DNA from: Tubiluchus corallicola
Lineage: Eukaryota > Priapulida > Priapulimorpha > Priapulimorphida > Tubiluchidae
NCBI GenBank assembly: GCA_030141605.1
Contig: JAQGDQ010000051.1
Coordinates: forward strand, 642,628-706,627
Direction: 5' to 3'
DNA: 64,000 nucleotides
The notes beneath the pieces are model-generated. The model saw only the letters and a list, made by a program, of their open reading frames with translations, searched no databases and was not told where the DNA came from. Position numbers and translations under genes: made by a program. This document shows, one piece after another, positions 1-14,202 of the stretch (position 1 is its first letter; each line of letters begins with the position of its first letter).

Positions 1-3000
1 AGATATACAGGCATCCTGAAACATCTAGTCAGAACGCACTTAGAATAATCTCTAGCATCTAGACTGATAAAGTCTATTTCGAATCTCAGATACCTAACCA
101 GACGACCTGTACAGGCAATGTTATACAATGAGAGAACACCTCTCATATCTAGTTAGAAGGCATCCACGTCCAATTCTATTAATTTACTAAGATATATAGA
201 CGAACTGCAGCATCTAGTCAAAACTCATTTAGAGCAGTCCCAAACATATACAAACAATCCGAATGTCAATCTCAAGCATCTGGCAGAAGACGTCTACGGG
301 CAATGTTAAGCATATGAATAGGGAAGTACACAGAAAGCCTCAATTAGCTTGTTAGAAGACACGCACATCTAAGATCCACAGAAATCCTGAAACACCTACC
401 AGAACTATTTGAACAGTCCCCAAACATATACCAACCCGGAACATCTAGTCGGAACTCACCCAGACAATCAACACATGACAGAAACATCTAGTCAAAACTC
501 ATTTAGAGCAGTACCAAACATCTACAAACAACCCGAAACATCTAGTCAGAAGTCATGAGCAATATAGACAAAATGCATCTAATGAGACCATTTAGAGCAG
601 TCCAAACATATACAAACAACCCGGAACATCTAGTCAGAAGTCACTTAGAGCAATATCAGGCATGTAGGCAGAAATATCTAGTCAAAACTCATCTAGAGTA
701 ATATCAAGTATTTGGACAGAGGAAATTCGATTGTCAATCTCAAGTATCTGGCAGAAGGCTTCTATAGGGAATGTTAAGCATCTGAACAGGGAAGTACACA
801 GAAAGCCTCAATTAGCTTGTTAGAAGACACGTACACCTAAACTCAAGCATCTGGTAGGAAGATTCAACCGTTTGGTAAGACTGTATATATGCAGTCTAAA
901 TGATCTACTAATACATCAAGTCTGAAGGCACTTCCTCTGAACCCAATAATCTGTTAAGATATACAGGCATCCTGAAACACCTTATCAGAACTCGCTTTGA
1001 GCTACCTGAAACATTTGACACCTACACAATTCTATTCATCTATTGAGATATATAGACAAAATGCAGCATCTAACCAGAACTCATTTAGAGCAGTTCCAAA
1101 CATATACAAACAACCCGGAACATCTAGTCAGAACGCACTTAGAGTAATCTCTAGAATCTAGACTGATGAAGTCTATTTCGAATCTCAGATACCTAACCAG
1201 ACGACCTGTGCAGGCAATGTTATACAATAAGAGAACACCTCTCATATCTAGTAAGAAGGCTTCCACATCCAATTCTATTAATTTATTAAGATATACAGAC
1301 GAACTGCAGCATCTAGTCAAAACTCACTTAGAGCTACCTGAAGCATTTGACACCTACACAATTCTGTTCATCTCTGGAGATATATAGACAAAATGTAGCA
1401 TCTAACCAGAACTCATTTAGAGCAGTCCCAAACATATACAAACAACCCGGAACATCTAGTCAGAAGTCACTTAGAGCAATATCAGACATGTAGGCAGAAA
1501 TATCTAGTCAAAACTCATCTAGAGTAATATCAAGTATTTGGACAGAGGAAATTCGATTGTCAATCTCAAGTATCTGGCAGAAGGCTTCTATAGGGAATGT
1601 TAAGCATCTGAACAGGGAAGTACACAGAAAGCCTCAATTAGCTTGTTAGAAGACACGTACACCTAAACTCAAGCATCTGGTAGGAAGATTCAACCGTTTG
1701 GTAAGACTGTATATATGCAGTCTAAATGATCTACTACTACATCATGTCTGAAGGCACTTCCTCTGAACCCAATAATCTGTTAAGATATACAGGCATCCTG
1801 AAACACCTTATCAGAACTCGCTTTGAGCTACCTGAAACATTTGACACCTACACAATTCTATTCATCTATTGAGATATATAGACAAAATGCAGCATCTAAC
1901 CAGAACTCATTTAGAGCAGTTCCAAACATATACAAACAACCCGGAACATCTAGTCAGAACGCACTTAGAGTAATCTCTAGAATCTAGACTGATGAAGTCT
2001 ATTTCGAATCTCAGATACCTAACCAGACGACCTGTGCAGGCAATGTTATACAATAAGAGAACACCTCTCATATCTAGTAAGAAGGCTTCCACATCCAATT
2101 CTATTAATTTATTAAGATATACAGACGAACTGCAGCATCTAGTCAAAACTCACTTAGAGCTACCTGAAGCATTTGACACCTACACAATTCTGTTCATCTC
2201 TGGAGATATATAGACAAAATGTAGCATCTAACCAGAACTCATTTAGAGCAGTCCCAAACATATACAAACAACCCGGAACATCTAGTTATAACTCACTTAG
2301 AACAATATCAGAAATGTAGGCAGAAACATCTAGTCAAAACCCAGCTAGAGTAATATCAAGTATTTGGACAGAGGAAATTCGATTGTCAATCTCAAGTATC
2401 TGGCAGAAGGCTTCTATAGGCAATGTTAAGCATCTGAACAGGGAAGTACACAGAAAGCCTCAATTAGCTTGTTAGAAGACACGTACACCTAAACTCAAGC
2501 ATCTGGTAGGAAGATTCAACCGTTTGGTAAGACTGTATATATGCAGTCTAAATGATCTAGTAATACATCAAGTCTGAAGGCACTTCCTCTGAACCCAATA
2601 ATCTGTTAAGAAATACAGGCATCCTGAAACATCTAGTCAGAACGCAGAGCAGTCCCAAACATCTACAAACAACCCGAAACATCTAGTCAGAAGTCACTTA
2701 GAACAATATCAGAAATGTAGGCAGAAACATCTAGTCAAAACCCAGCTAGAGTAATATCAAGCATCTGGACATAGGAAATTCGATTGTCAATCTCAAGTAT
2801 CTGGCAGAAGACGTCTACGGGCAATGATAAGCATATGAATAGGGAAATACACAGAAAGCCGCAATTAGCTTCTTAGAAGACACATACATCTAAGCTCTAC
2901 AGAAATCCTGAAACACCTAACCAGAACTCATTTAGAGCAGTCCCAAACATATACAAACAACCCGGAACATCTAGTCAGAAGTCACTTAGAGCAATATCAG

Positions 3001-6000
3001 GCATGTAGGCAGAAACATCTAGTCAAAACCCAGCTAGAGTAATATCAAGCATCTGGACAGAGGAAATTCGATTGTCAATCTCAAGTATCTGGCAGAAGGC
3101 TTCTATAGGCAATGTTAAGCATCTGAACAGGGAAGTACACAGAAAGCCTCAATTAGCTTGTTAGAAGACACGTACACCTAAACTCAAGCATCTGGTAGGA
3201 AGATTCAACCGTTTGGTAAGACTGTATATATGCAGTCTAAATGATCTAGTAATACATCAAGTCTGAAGGCACTTCCTCTGAACCCAATAATCTGTTAAGA
3301 AATACAGGCATCCTGAAACATCTAGTCAGAACGCAGAGCAGTCCCAAACATCTACAAACAAACCGAAACATCTAGTCAGAGCTCACTTAGAGCAATCAGA
3401 CATGTAGGCAGAAACATCTAGTCAAAACTCGTTTAGAGCAGTCCCAAACATCTACAAACAACCCGAAACATCTAGTCAGAAGTCACTTAGAACAATATCA
3501 GAAATGTAGGCAGAAACATCTAGTCAAAACCCAGCTAGAGTAATATCAAGCATCTGGACATAGGAAATTCGATTGTCAATCTCAAGTATCTGGCAGAAGA
3601 CGTCTACGGGCAATGTTAAGCATATGAATAGGGAAGTACACAGAAAGCCGCAATTAGCTTCTTAGAAGACACATACATCTAAGCTCTACAGAAATCCTGA
3701 AACACCTAACCAGAACTCATTTAGAGCAGTCCCAAACATATACAAACAACCCGGAACATCTAGTCAGAAGTCACTTAGAGCAATATCAGGCATGTAGGCA
3801 GAAATATCTAGTCAAAACTCATCTAGAGTAATATCAAGTATCTAGACATAGGAAATTCGATTGTCAATCTCAAGTATCTGGCAGAAGACGTCTACGGGCA
3901 ATGTTAAGCATATGAATAGGGAAGTACACAGAAAGCCTCAATTAGTTTGTTAGAAGACACGTACACCTAAACTCAAGCATCTGGTAGGAAGATTCAACCG
4001 TTTGGTAAGACTGTATATATGCAATCTAAATGATCTACTAATACATCATGTCTGAAGGCACTTCCTCTGAACCCAATAATCTGTTAAGATATACAGGCAT
4101 CCTGAAACATCTAGTCAGAACGCACTTAGAATAATCTCTAGCATCTAGACTGATAAAGTCTATTTCGAATCTCAGATACCTAACCAGACGACCTGTACAG
4201 GCAATGTTATACAATGAGAGAACACCTCTCATATCTAGTTAGAAGGCATCCACGTCCAATTCTATTAATTTACTAAGATATATAGACGAACTGCAGCATC
4301 TAGTCAAAACTCATTTAGAGCAGTCCCAAACATATACAAACAATCCGAATGTCAATCTCAAGCATCTGGCAGAAGACGTCTACGGGCAATGTTAAGCATA
4401 TGAATAGGGAAATACACAGAAAGCCCCAATTAGCTTGTTAGAAGACACGCACATCTAAGATCTACAGAAATCCTGAAACACCTAACCAGAACTCATTTAG
4501 AGCAGTCCCAAACATATACAAACAACCCGGAACATCTAGTCGGAACTCACTTAGAGCAATCAGACATGTAGGCAGAAACATCTAGTCAAAACTCATTTAG
4601 AGCAGTACCAAACATCTACAAACAACCCGAAACATCTAGTCAGAAGTCACTTAGAGCAATATAGACAAAATGCAGCATCTAACCAGGACTCATTTAGAGC
4701 AGTCCCAAACATATACAAACAACCCGGAACATCTAGTCAGAAGTCACTTAGAGCAATATCAGGCATGTAGGCAGAAATATCTAGTCAAAACTCATCTAGA
4801 GTAATATCAAGTATTTGGACAGAGGAAATTCGATTGTCAATCTCAAGTATCTGGCAGAAGGCTTCTATAGGGAATGTTAAGCATCTGAACGGGGAAGTAC
4901 ACAGAAAGCCTCAATTAGCTTGTTAGAAGACACGTACACCTAAACTCAAGCATCTGGTAGGAAGATTCAACCGTTTGGTAAGACTGTATATATGCAGTCT
5001 AAATGATCTACTACTACATCATGTCTGAAGGCACTTCCTCTGAACCCAATAATCTGTTAAGATATACAGGCATCCTGAAACACCTTATCAGAACTCGCTT
5101 TGAGCTACCTGAAACATTTGACACCTACACAATTCTATTCATCTATTGAGATATATAGACAAAATGCAGCATCTAACCAGAACTCATTTAGAGCAGTCCC
5201 AAACATATACAAACAACCCGGAACATCTAGTCAGAACGCACTTAGAGCAATCAGACATGTAGGCAGAAACATCTAGTCAAAACTCATTTAGAGCAGTACC
5301 AAACATCTACAAACAACCCGAAACATCTAGTCAGAAGTCACTTAGAGCAATATAGACAAAATGCAGCATCTAACCAGGACTCATTTAGAGCAGTCCCAAA
5401 CATATACAAACAACCCGGAACATCTAGTCAGAAGTCACTTAGAGCAATATCAGGCATGTAGGCAGAAATATCTAGTCAAAACTCATCTAGAGTAATATCA
5501 AGTATTTGGACAGAGGAAATTCGATTGTCAATCTCAAGTATCTGGCAGAAGGCTTCTATAGGGAATGTTAAGCATCTGAACGGGGAAGTACACAGAAAGC
5601 CTCAATTAGCTTGTTAGAAGACACGTACACCTAAACTCAAGCATCTGGTAGGAAGATTCAACCGTTTGGTAAGACTGTATATATGCAGTCTAAATGATCT
5701 ACTACTACATCATGTCTGAAGGCACTTCCTCTGAACCCAATAATCTGTTAAGATATACAGGCATCCTGAAACACCTTATCAGAACTCGCTTTGAGCTACC
5801 TGAAACATTTGACACCTACACAATTCTATTCATCTATTGAGATATATAGACAAAATGCAGCATCTAACCAGAACTCATTTAGAGCAGTTCCAAACATATA
5901 CAAACCCGGAACATCTAGTCAGAACGCACTTAGAGTAATCTCTAGAATCTAGACTGATGAAGTCTATTTCGAATCTCAGATACCTAACCAGACGACCTGT

Positions 6001-8768
6001 GCAGGCAATGTTATACAATAAGAGAACACCTCTCATATCTAGTAAGAAGGCTTCCACATCCAATTCTATTAATTTATTAAGATATACAGACGAACTGCAG
6101 CATCTAGTCAAAACTCACTTAGAGCTACCTGAAGCATTTGACACCTACACAATTCTGTTCATCTCTGGAGATATATAGACAAAATGTAGCATCTAACCAG
6201 AACTCATTTAGAGCAGTCCCAAACATATACAAACAACCCGGAACATCTAGTTATAACTCACTTAGAGCAATCAGACATGTAGGAAGAAATATCTAGTCAA
6301 AACTCATCTAGAGTAATATCAAGTATTTGGACAGAGGAAATTCGATTGTCAATCTCAAGTATCTGGCAGAAGGCTTCTATAGGGAATGTTAAGCATCTGA
6401 ACAGGGAAGTACACAGAAAGCCTCAATTAGCTTGTTAGAAGACACGTACACCTAAACTCAAGCATCTGGTAGGAAGATTCAACCGTTTGGTAAGACTGTA
6501 TATATGCAGTCTAAATGATCTACTACTACATCATGTCTGAAGGCACTTCCTCTGAACCCAATAATCTGTTAAGATATACAGGCATCCTGAAACACCTTAT
6601 CAGAACTCGCTTAGAGCTACCTGAAACATTTGACACCTACACAATTCTATTCATCTATTGAGATATATAGACAAAATGCAGCATCTAACCAGAACTCATT
6701 TAGAGCAGTTCCAAACATATACAAACAACCCGGAACATCTAGTCAGAACGCACTTAGAGTAATCTCTAGAATCTAGACTGATGAAGTCTATTTCGAATCT
6801 CAGATACCTAACCAGACGACCTGTGCAGGCAATGTTATACAATAAGAGAACACCTCTCATATCTAGTAAGAAGGCTTCCACATCCAATTCTATTAATTTA
6901 TTAAGATATACAGACGAACTGCAGCATCTAGTCAAAACTCACTTAGAGCTACCTGAAGCATTTGACACCTACACAATTCTGTTCATCTCTGGAGATATAT
7001 AGACAAAATGTAGCATCTAACCAGAACTCATTTAGAGCAGTCCCAAACATATACAAACAACCCGAAACATCTAGTCAGAAGTCACTTAGAGCAATATCAG
7101 ACATGTAGGCAGAAATATCTAGTCAAAACTCATCTAGAGTAATATCAAGTATTTGGACAGAGGAAATTCGATTGTCAATCTCAAGTATCTGGCAGAAGGC
7201 TTCTATAGGGAATGTTAAGCATCTGAACAGGGAAGTACACAGAAAGCCTCAATTAGCTTGTTAGAAGACACGTACACCTAAACTCAAGCATCTGGTAGGA
7301 AGATTCAACCGTTTGGTAAGACTGTATATATGCAGTCTAAATGATCTACTACTACATCATGTCTGAAGGCACTTCCTCTGAACCCAATAATCTGTTAAGA
7401 TATACAGGCATCCTGAAACACCTTATCAGAACTCGCTTTGAGCTACCTGAAACATTTGACACCTACACAATTCTATTCATCTATTGAGATATATAGACAA
7501 AATGCAGCATCTAACCAGAACTCATTTAGAGCAGTTCCAAACATATACAAACAACCCGGAACATCTAGTCAGAACGCACTTAGAGTAATCTCTAGAATCT
7601 AGACTGATGAAGTCTATTTCGAATCTCAGATACCTAACCAGACGACCTGTGCAGGCAATGTTATACAATAAGAGAACACCTCTCATATCTAGTAAGAAGG
7701 CTTCCACATCCAATTCTATTAATTTATTAAGATATACAGACGAACTGCAGCATCTAGTCAAAACTCACTTAGAGCTACCTGAAGCATTTGACACCTACAC
7801 AATTCTGTTCATCTCTGGAGATATATAGACAAAATGTAGCATCTAACCAGAACTCATTTAGAGCAGTCCCAAACATCTACAAGCAACCCGAAACATCTAG
7901 TCAGAAGACATTTAGAGCAATATCAGACATGTAGGCAGAAATATCTAGTCAAAACTCATCTAGAGTAATATCAAGTATTTGGACAGAGGAAATTCGATTG
8001 TCAATCTCAAGTATCTGGCAGAAGGCTTCTATAGGCAATGTTAAGCATCTGAACAGGGAAGTACACAGAAAGCCTCAATTAGCTTGTTAGAAGACACGTA
8101 CACCTAAACTCAAGCATCTGGTAGTAAGATTCAACCGTTTGGTAAGACTGTATATATGCTGTCTAAATGATCTACTAATACATCAAGTCTGAAGGCACTT
8201 CCTCTGAACCCAATAATCTGTTAAGATATACAGGCATCCTGAAACATCTAGTCAGAACGCACAGAGTAATCTCTAGAATCTAGACTGATGAAGTCTATTT
8301 CGAATCTCAGATACCTAACCAGACTAACTGTGCAGGCAATGTTATACAATGAGAGAACACCTTTCATATCTAGTTAGAAGGCATCCACATCCAATTCTAT
8401 TAATTTGTTAAGATATATAGACGAACTGCAGCATCTAGTCAAAACTTATTTAGAGCAGTCCCAAACATCTACAAACAACCCGAAACATTTAGTCAGAAGT
8501 CACTTAGAGCAATATCAGACATGTACGCAGAAACATCTAGTCAAAACTCAGCTAGAGTAATATCAAGCATCTGGACAAAGGAAATTCGATTGTCGATCTC
8601 AAGTATCTGGCAGAAGACGTCTACAGGCAATGTTAAGCATATGAATAGGGAAATACACAGAAAGCCACAATCAGCTTCTTAGAAGTCATCAGTGACCAAA
8701 CTCAAGCATCAGGTAGGAAAACTCCCTGAGTTTAGAAAAGTCCCACTCATCTACAAACAACCTGAGCG
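1..8768 (+). repeat. Higher-order satellite array (~34 bp monomer, ~826 bp unit)
   Basis: The stretch is built from variants of a ~34-35 bp monomer whose best conserved part reads catctagtcagaa or catctggcagaag. The monomers form a higher-order unit. The marker segment tctgaaggcacttcctctga occurs at about 921, 1746, 2572, 3262, 4051, 5023, 5714, 6535, 7361 and 8188. The spacings are therefore 825, 826, 690, 789, 972, 691, 821, 826 and 827 bp, all close to whole multiples of ~34.4 bp (20, 23, 24 or 28 monomers). Units at 1081, 1907, 5875, 6696 and 7522 are nearly identical over at least 300 bp. Short frames of 73 and 79 codons recur in each unit, but only because the DNA is repeated. No gene is seen. 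The array continues past the left edge. Confidence 0.95.
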
Positions 8769-9881
8769 GACACTTGAAATGGACAGCAGATATCTCCTGA
8801 CTAGAATCTTAAGAGCGCCCGTGCACACCTTCTGGCCTGATACTTTATATTTTCATTAGATACCCTCTCGCTAGTTGCCTGATTACCTGTAGAACTTTTC
8901 TGGCCAGATAATTGTAAGTGGTTATATGCCTAACAATGTGCTCAACATTGCCTGTATAAGTTTTTTGCTCTCTGACTTGCTAATGGCAGTAGATGTTTTG
9001 TTGAGGTTGCTCTACATGTATACTGGCCAGCTACTTTTGGATTTCTGTATATATCTTCTGGCCAGGAATTTAAGCGTGCCTGTAGAACTTTTCTGGCCAG
9101 ATACCTGAGATTCTCAGTAGATACCGCCTGACTAGCTGCTTAAGACTGCCTACTTATCAGATGCTTGCAATTCGTTGCAGATGATTTCTTTACAGTTGTC
9201 GAGGCTGCCAGGATATGTCTTTTGGCCAAATACTTCAGATGCGTTAATATCATTTGTAGACGCCTTCTGAGCTGATACTTGATATTGTCATTAGATGTCT
9301 TCTCCCTAGTTGCCTACGATTACTAGTAGATCTTTTCTGGCCAGATACTTGAGATTCAGAGTAGATACCTCCTGGCTAGCTGGTTAAGACTGCATGTAGA
9401 TGTCTACTTATCGGATGCTTGCAATTCGTTACAAATGATTTCCTTACAGTTTGTTGTGGCTGCCAGGATATGTCTCTTGGCCAAATGCTTCAGATGTGTT
9501 AATATCACCTGTAGACGCCTTCTGACTTGATTCTGACAATGTACATTAACTTTGCCTGTAGACATCTTCTGGACGGGTGCCTGCGATTAGCTAGAGATGA
9601 TTGAAATTGCCAGTAATTGCCTTCTGACCAGATTTATAGTCTACATATAAGATGCTTGCAGTTCGTTGCAGATGATTTCTATACAGTTTGTTGAAGCTGC
9701 CAGGATAAGTCTCTTGGCCAAATACTTCAGATGCGTTAATATCATCTGTAGATGCCTTCTTTTTGATACTTGATATTGTCATTAGATGTCTTCTCACTAG
9801 TTGCCTAAGATTACTTGTAGATCTTTTCTGGCCAGATAATTGTAAGTGATTATATGCCTTCTAACAATGTGACAATTACTG
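8769..9881 (-). repeat. Satellite block in inverted orientation
   Basis: Here the monomer appears as its reverse complement (ttctggccagatacttgaga, tagatgtcttctg) instead of the forward form (ctggccagaagacatctaca). The switch lies near 8768, where forward monomers ending in caacctgagc give way to cttgaaatggacagcagata. Two inverted sub-units (about 8897-9340 and 9345-9840) are reverse copies of units in the next forward block, for example around 10463-10996. They share the odd segment aattgtaagtg plus ttatatgcc. Confidence 0.88.
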
Positions 9882-12800
9882 GCAGCCTCAATCATCTGTT
9901 TAGGACAGCAGCTGTGACTAATCACAAGCAGCTAGTCAGGAGTTAGGCAAACATCTGTAACTAATCACAAGCAGCTAGTCAGGAGATACCCACTATCAGT
10001 CAAAAATATCTGGCCAGAAAAGATCTACAGGTAATCTTAGGCCACTAGTGAGAAGACAGCTAATGGCAATATCAAGTATCCAGTCAGAAGGCGTCTACAG
10101 GTGATATTATCACATCTGAGGTATTTGGCCAAAAGACATATACTGGTAGCCTCAACAAACTGCAAGGAAAACATCTATAACTAATTGCAAGCATCAGATA
10201 AGTAGACATCTACGGGCAGTCTTAAAGAGCTGGTCAGGAAGTATCAACTGTGAATCTCAAGTATCTGGTCAGAAAAGTTCTACAGGCATGATCAAATTCA
10301 TGGCCAGAAGACATGTACAGACAAACAAAAGCAGCTCGCCAGTATACAAGTAGAGCAATCTCAAACATCTCAACAAAATATCTACTGCCATTAGCAAGTC
10401 AGAGACCAGAAAACTTCTACAGGCAATTTCGAGAACACTGTTAGAAGACATAATCACTTACAATTATCTGGTCAGAAAAGATCTACTGGTAATCTTAGGC
10501 AACTAGTGAAAAGACAGCTAATGACAATGTCAAGTATCAGGTCAGAAGGCGTCTACAGGCGCTCTAAAGCATCTAGTCACGAGATATCTACTGTCAATAT
10601 CAAGTGTCAGCTCAGGATGCGTCTACAGGTAACATTAACACATCTGAAGTATTTGGCGGAGAGACGTATGCTGGCAGCCTCAACAAACTGTAAGAAAAAG
10701 ATCTATAGCTAATTTCAAGCATCAGATAAGTAGACAGGCAGTCTTAAACAGTTAGTCAGGCGGTATCTACTGAGAATCTCAGGTATCTGGCCAGAAAAGT
10801 TCTACAGGCACGCTTAAATTCCTGGCCAGAAGACATATACAGACAACCAAAAGCAGCTGGTCAGTAAACATGTTGAGCAATCTCAAACATCTCAACAAAA
10901 CGTCTACTGCCATTAGCAAACCAGAGACCAGAAAACTTCTATAGGCAATGTTGAGCACATTGTCAGAAGACATATAATCACTTACAATTATCTGGCCAGA
11001 AAAGATCTACAGTTAATCTTAGGCAACTAGTCAGAAGACAGCTAACGACAATGTCAAGTATCAGCTCAGAAGGCGCCTACAGGTAATATTGACACATCTG
11101 AAGTATTTAGCCAAGAGATGTATACTGGCAGCCGCAACAAACTGTAAGGAAAACACCTATAGCTAAGTGCAAGCATCAGATAAGTAGACAGGCAGTCTTA
11201 AACAGCTAGTCAGGAGGTATCTACTGTGACTCTCAAGTATCTGGTCAGAAAAGTTCTACAGGCACGCTCAAATTCCTTGCCAGAAGACATATACAGACAA
11301 TGAAAAGCATATGGACAGAATACACGTATACGCAATGATAATAAGCACTGGGCCAGAGGACATCTATAGACACCATTAAACTTGGTCAGGAGACCATTAC
11401 AATCAGCCTCAATCATCTCCTAGGAAAGCGTCCATAGCTAATCGCAAGAACGCGTCCAGAAGATGTCTGCAGGCAACGTCATGCACATTGTCAGAAGGCA
11501 TACAACCACGGGTGATATTAACACATCTGATGTATTTGGCCAGGAGATATATACTGGCCACGTCAACAAACTGTAAGGAAAACATCTATAACTAATTGCA
11601 AGCAGCAGATAAGTAGACATCTACAGGCAGTCTTGAACAACTAGTCAGGAGGTATCTACTGTGAATCTCAAGTATGTGGCCAGAAGGCTTTTACAGGTAA
11701 TCTTAAGCGCCTGGATAGAAGGTATGTAATACCAATCTCAAGTATATGGAGAGAGGACATCTACAGGCGATATTAAGCACCTGGCCAGAAGCCAATTACT
11801 GGAAACTTCAATCATCTCCTAGAAAAACATCTATAGCTAATCGCAGGCACCCGTCCAGAAGATGTCTGCAGGCAATGTTAATGCACATTGTCAGAAGACA
11901 CAACCACTCAGAAGTATCTGACAGAATACTTGTACAGGTAAGACATCTACAAGCAATATTAAGCACCTGGCCAAGAACATCTACAGACACTATAAATCTG
12001 GTCAGAAGACAATTACTGGTAGCCTCAATTATCTCTTAGGAAAACCTCTATAACTAATCAGAAGCAGCTAGTCAGGAGATATGCACTATCAATCTAAAGA
12101 ATCTGGCCAGAAAACTTCTACTGTTGCTCTGAAGTTTCTGATCAGAAGACATCTACAGGCAACGTAAAGTAACCGGTCAGGAGACATTTAGAGCACTCTG
12201 AAACATCACAACAAAATGTCTACTGCTAACTCCCAAGTATCAGATCAGAATACATCTACATGCAACAATATTAAGCACTGGACCAGAGGACATCTATAGA
12301 CACCATTAAACTTGGTCAGGAGACCATTACAATCAGCCTCAAACATCTCCTAGGAAAACATCCATAGCTAATCGCAAGCACCCGTCTAGAAGATGTCTAC
12401 AGGCAACGTTATGCACATTGTCAGAAGACATACAACCACTCACAAGTATCTGACAGAATACGTCTACAGATAATCTTAAGGTCAGGAGACATCTAGCTCA
12501 ATCTCAAACATCTCAACAAAGACATCTGCTGTCTATGTCAAGTATCAGACTAGAAGACTTCTACAGGCAACGCTAAGCACATTGTCAGGGGACATAGAAC
12601 CACTCACAAGTATCTGACCAGAAGACTTTTACAGGTGATATTAAGCAACTGGCCAGAACACATCTGACTATATATCTGGTCAGAATACAATTACTGGCAG
12701 CCTCAACAAACTGTAAGGAAAACATCTATAACTGATTGCAAGCATCAGATAAGTAGACATCTACAGGCAGTCTTAAGCAGCTAGTCAGGAGGTATCTACT

Positions 12801-13276
12801 CTGAATCTCAAGTATCTGGTCAGAAAAGATCTACTACAAGTAATTGTAGGCAACTAGGGAGAATACATCTAATGACAATATCAAGTATCAGGTCAGAAGG
12901 CGTTTACAGATGATATTAATGCATCTGAAGTATTTGGCCAAGAGACATATCCTGGCAGCCTCAACAAACTGTAAATAAATCATCTGTAACGAATTGCAAG
13001 CATCTTATACGTAGACTATAAATTTGGTAAGCAGACAACCACTGCCAGCCTTAATCATTCGCTAGGAAAACATCTATAACTAATTACCAGCTGCTAGTCA
13101 AGAGATATCCACTATCAATCTAGGACAAAGTATCTGTCCACAAAACTTCTACTGTCGCTGTCAAGCTTCTGGCCAGAAGACATCTACAGGCAACCTAAAG
13201 CAATTGGCCAGGAAACTATCTCAAACATCTCAACATAATGTCTACAGGCAATGCTAAACATATTGTCAGAAGACAT
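9882..13276 (+). repeat. Older forward satellite block, 35 bp monomer
   Basis: This block consists of tandem ~35 bp monomers of the type ctggccagaagacatctaca followed by ggcaatattaagcac. Copies are much more diverged from one another than in the left array. Irregular higher-order units are visible: the segment around aagtagacatctacaggcag recurs near 10205, 10727, 11185, 11607 and 12757, with spacings of about 522, 458, 422 and 1150 bp. The 97-codon and shorter open frames here are repeat artefacts. Confidence 0.88.
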
Positions 13277-14150
13277 GTTTTTGTTGAGATGTATGAGATT
13301 GATCTAGAAGTCTCCTGACCAGCTGCTTTAGGTTGCCTGTAGATGTCTTCTGGCCAGAAGTTTTAGTGTGACACTAGAAGTTTGCTGGCCACATACTTTA
13401 GATGGATATCTCCTGATTAGCTATTACTTATAGATGGTTTCCTAACAGATTATTAAGGCTGCCAGTCACCGTGTCCTGGCCAGTAATTGTCTCCTGATCA
13501 GATTCATAGTGATTGTAGATGTGCTCTGACCAGGTGCCTATTATTGCCTATAGATGTATTCTGCCCAGATACTTGAGTTTAGTTTTGGCTACTTTCTGAA
13601 TAGGCGCTTAAAACTACCTGTAGCTGTCTTCTGATCAGATGCTTGTGATTACAGATGTTTTCACAACAGGTGTTTGAGGCTGCTAGTGGTTGTCTCGTGG
13701 CCAGATTTATAGTGCCTGTAGATGTGTACTGGCCAGGTGCTGAATTTTACATGTAGCATCCTGGCCATATACTTGAGATTGGTATTAGATACCTTCCGAC
13801 CAGGTGCTTGAGGTCTTTTGGTTTGGTACTTGATATTGGCAGTAGATGTTTTTGTTCAGACGTTTGATATTGATTTACATGTCTCCTGACAAGCTGCTTT
13901 AGGTTGCCTGTAAAGGTTTGCTGACCACATACTTTAGATGGATATCTCCTGATTAGCTATTACTTATAGATGGTTTCCAAACATTTTGTTGAGGCTGCCA
14001 GTATGTCTTCTGGACAAATACGTAATGTGTTAATGTTGCCTGTAGACGTCTTCTGGTCTGATACTTGATATTCGCAGTAGATATTTTGTTGAGATGTTAT
14101 TGCTCTAGATGTCTCCTAACCAGTTGCTTTAGGTGCCTGTAAAGAATATT
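13277..14150 (-). repeat. Second inverted satellite block
   Basis: The orientation flips again near 13276, where agaagacat runs straight into gtttttgttgagatg. Monomers then read as reverse complements (tctcctgaccagctgcttta, gatgtcttctggccag) until the field ends near 14150. A small hairpin with 7 bp arms (attctgc and gcagaat, 14148-14166) sits exactly at the satellite border. Confidence 0.85.
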
Positions 14151-14202
14151 CTGCTATAAGCAGAATCTTACTTATATAATAGTCTTTTGTATAATCAGTA
14201 TG

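Noticed and set aside
1081-7828. Recurrent 73- and 79-codon open frames on both strands, nearly identical in five places
   Set aside because: They recur because the underlying satellite unit repeats. The frames overlap on opposite strands, contain no domain, and are shortened or lost in the other units (690, 789 and 972 bp).
9882-13276. Regular ~35 bp repeats resembling a CRISPR array
   Set aside because: The repeats are contiguous and diverged, with no unique spacers of constant length and no cas genes. The sequence is clearly from an animal genome.
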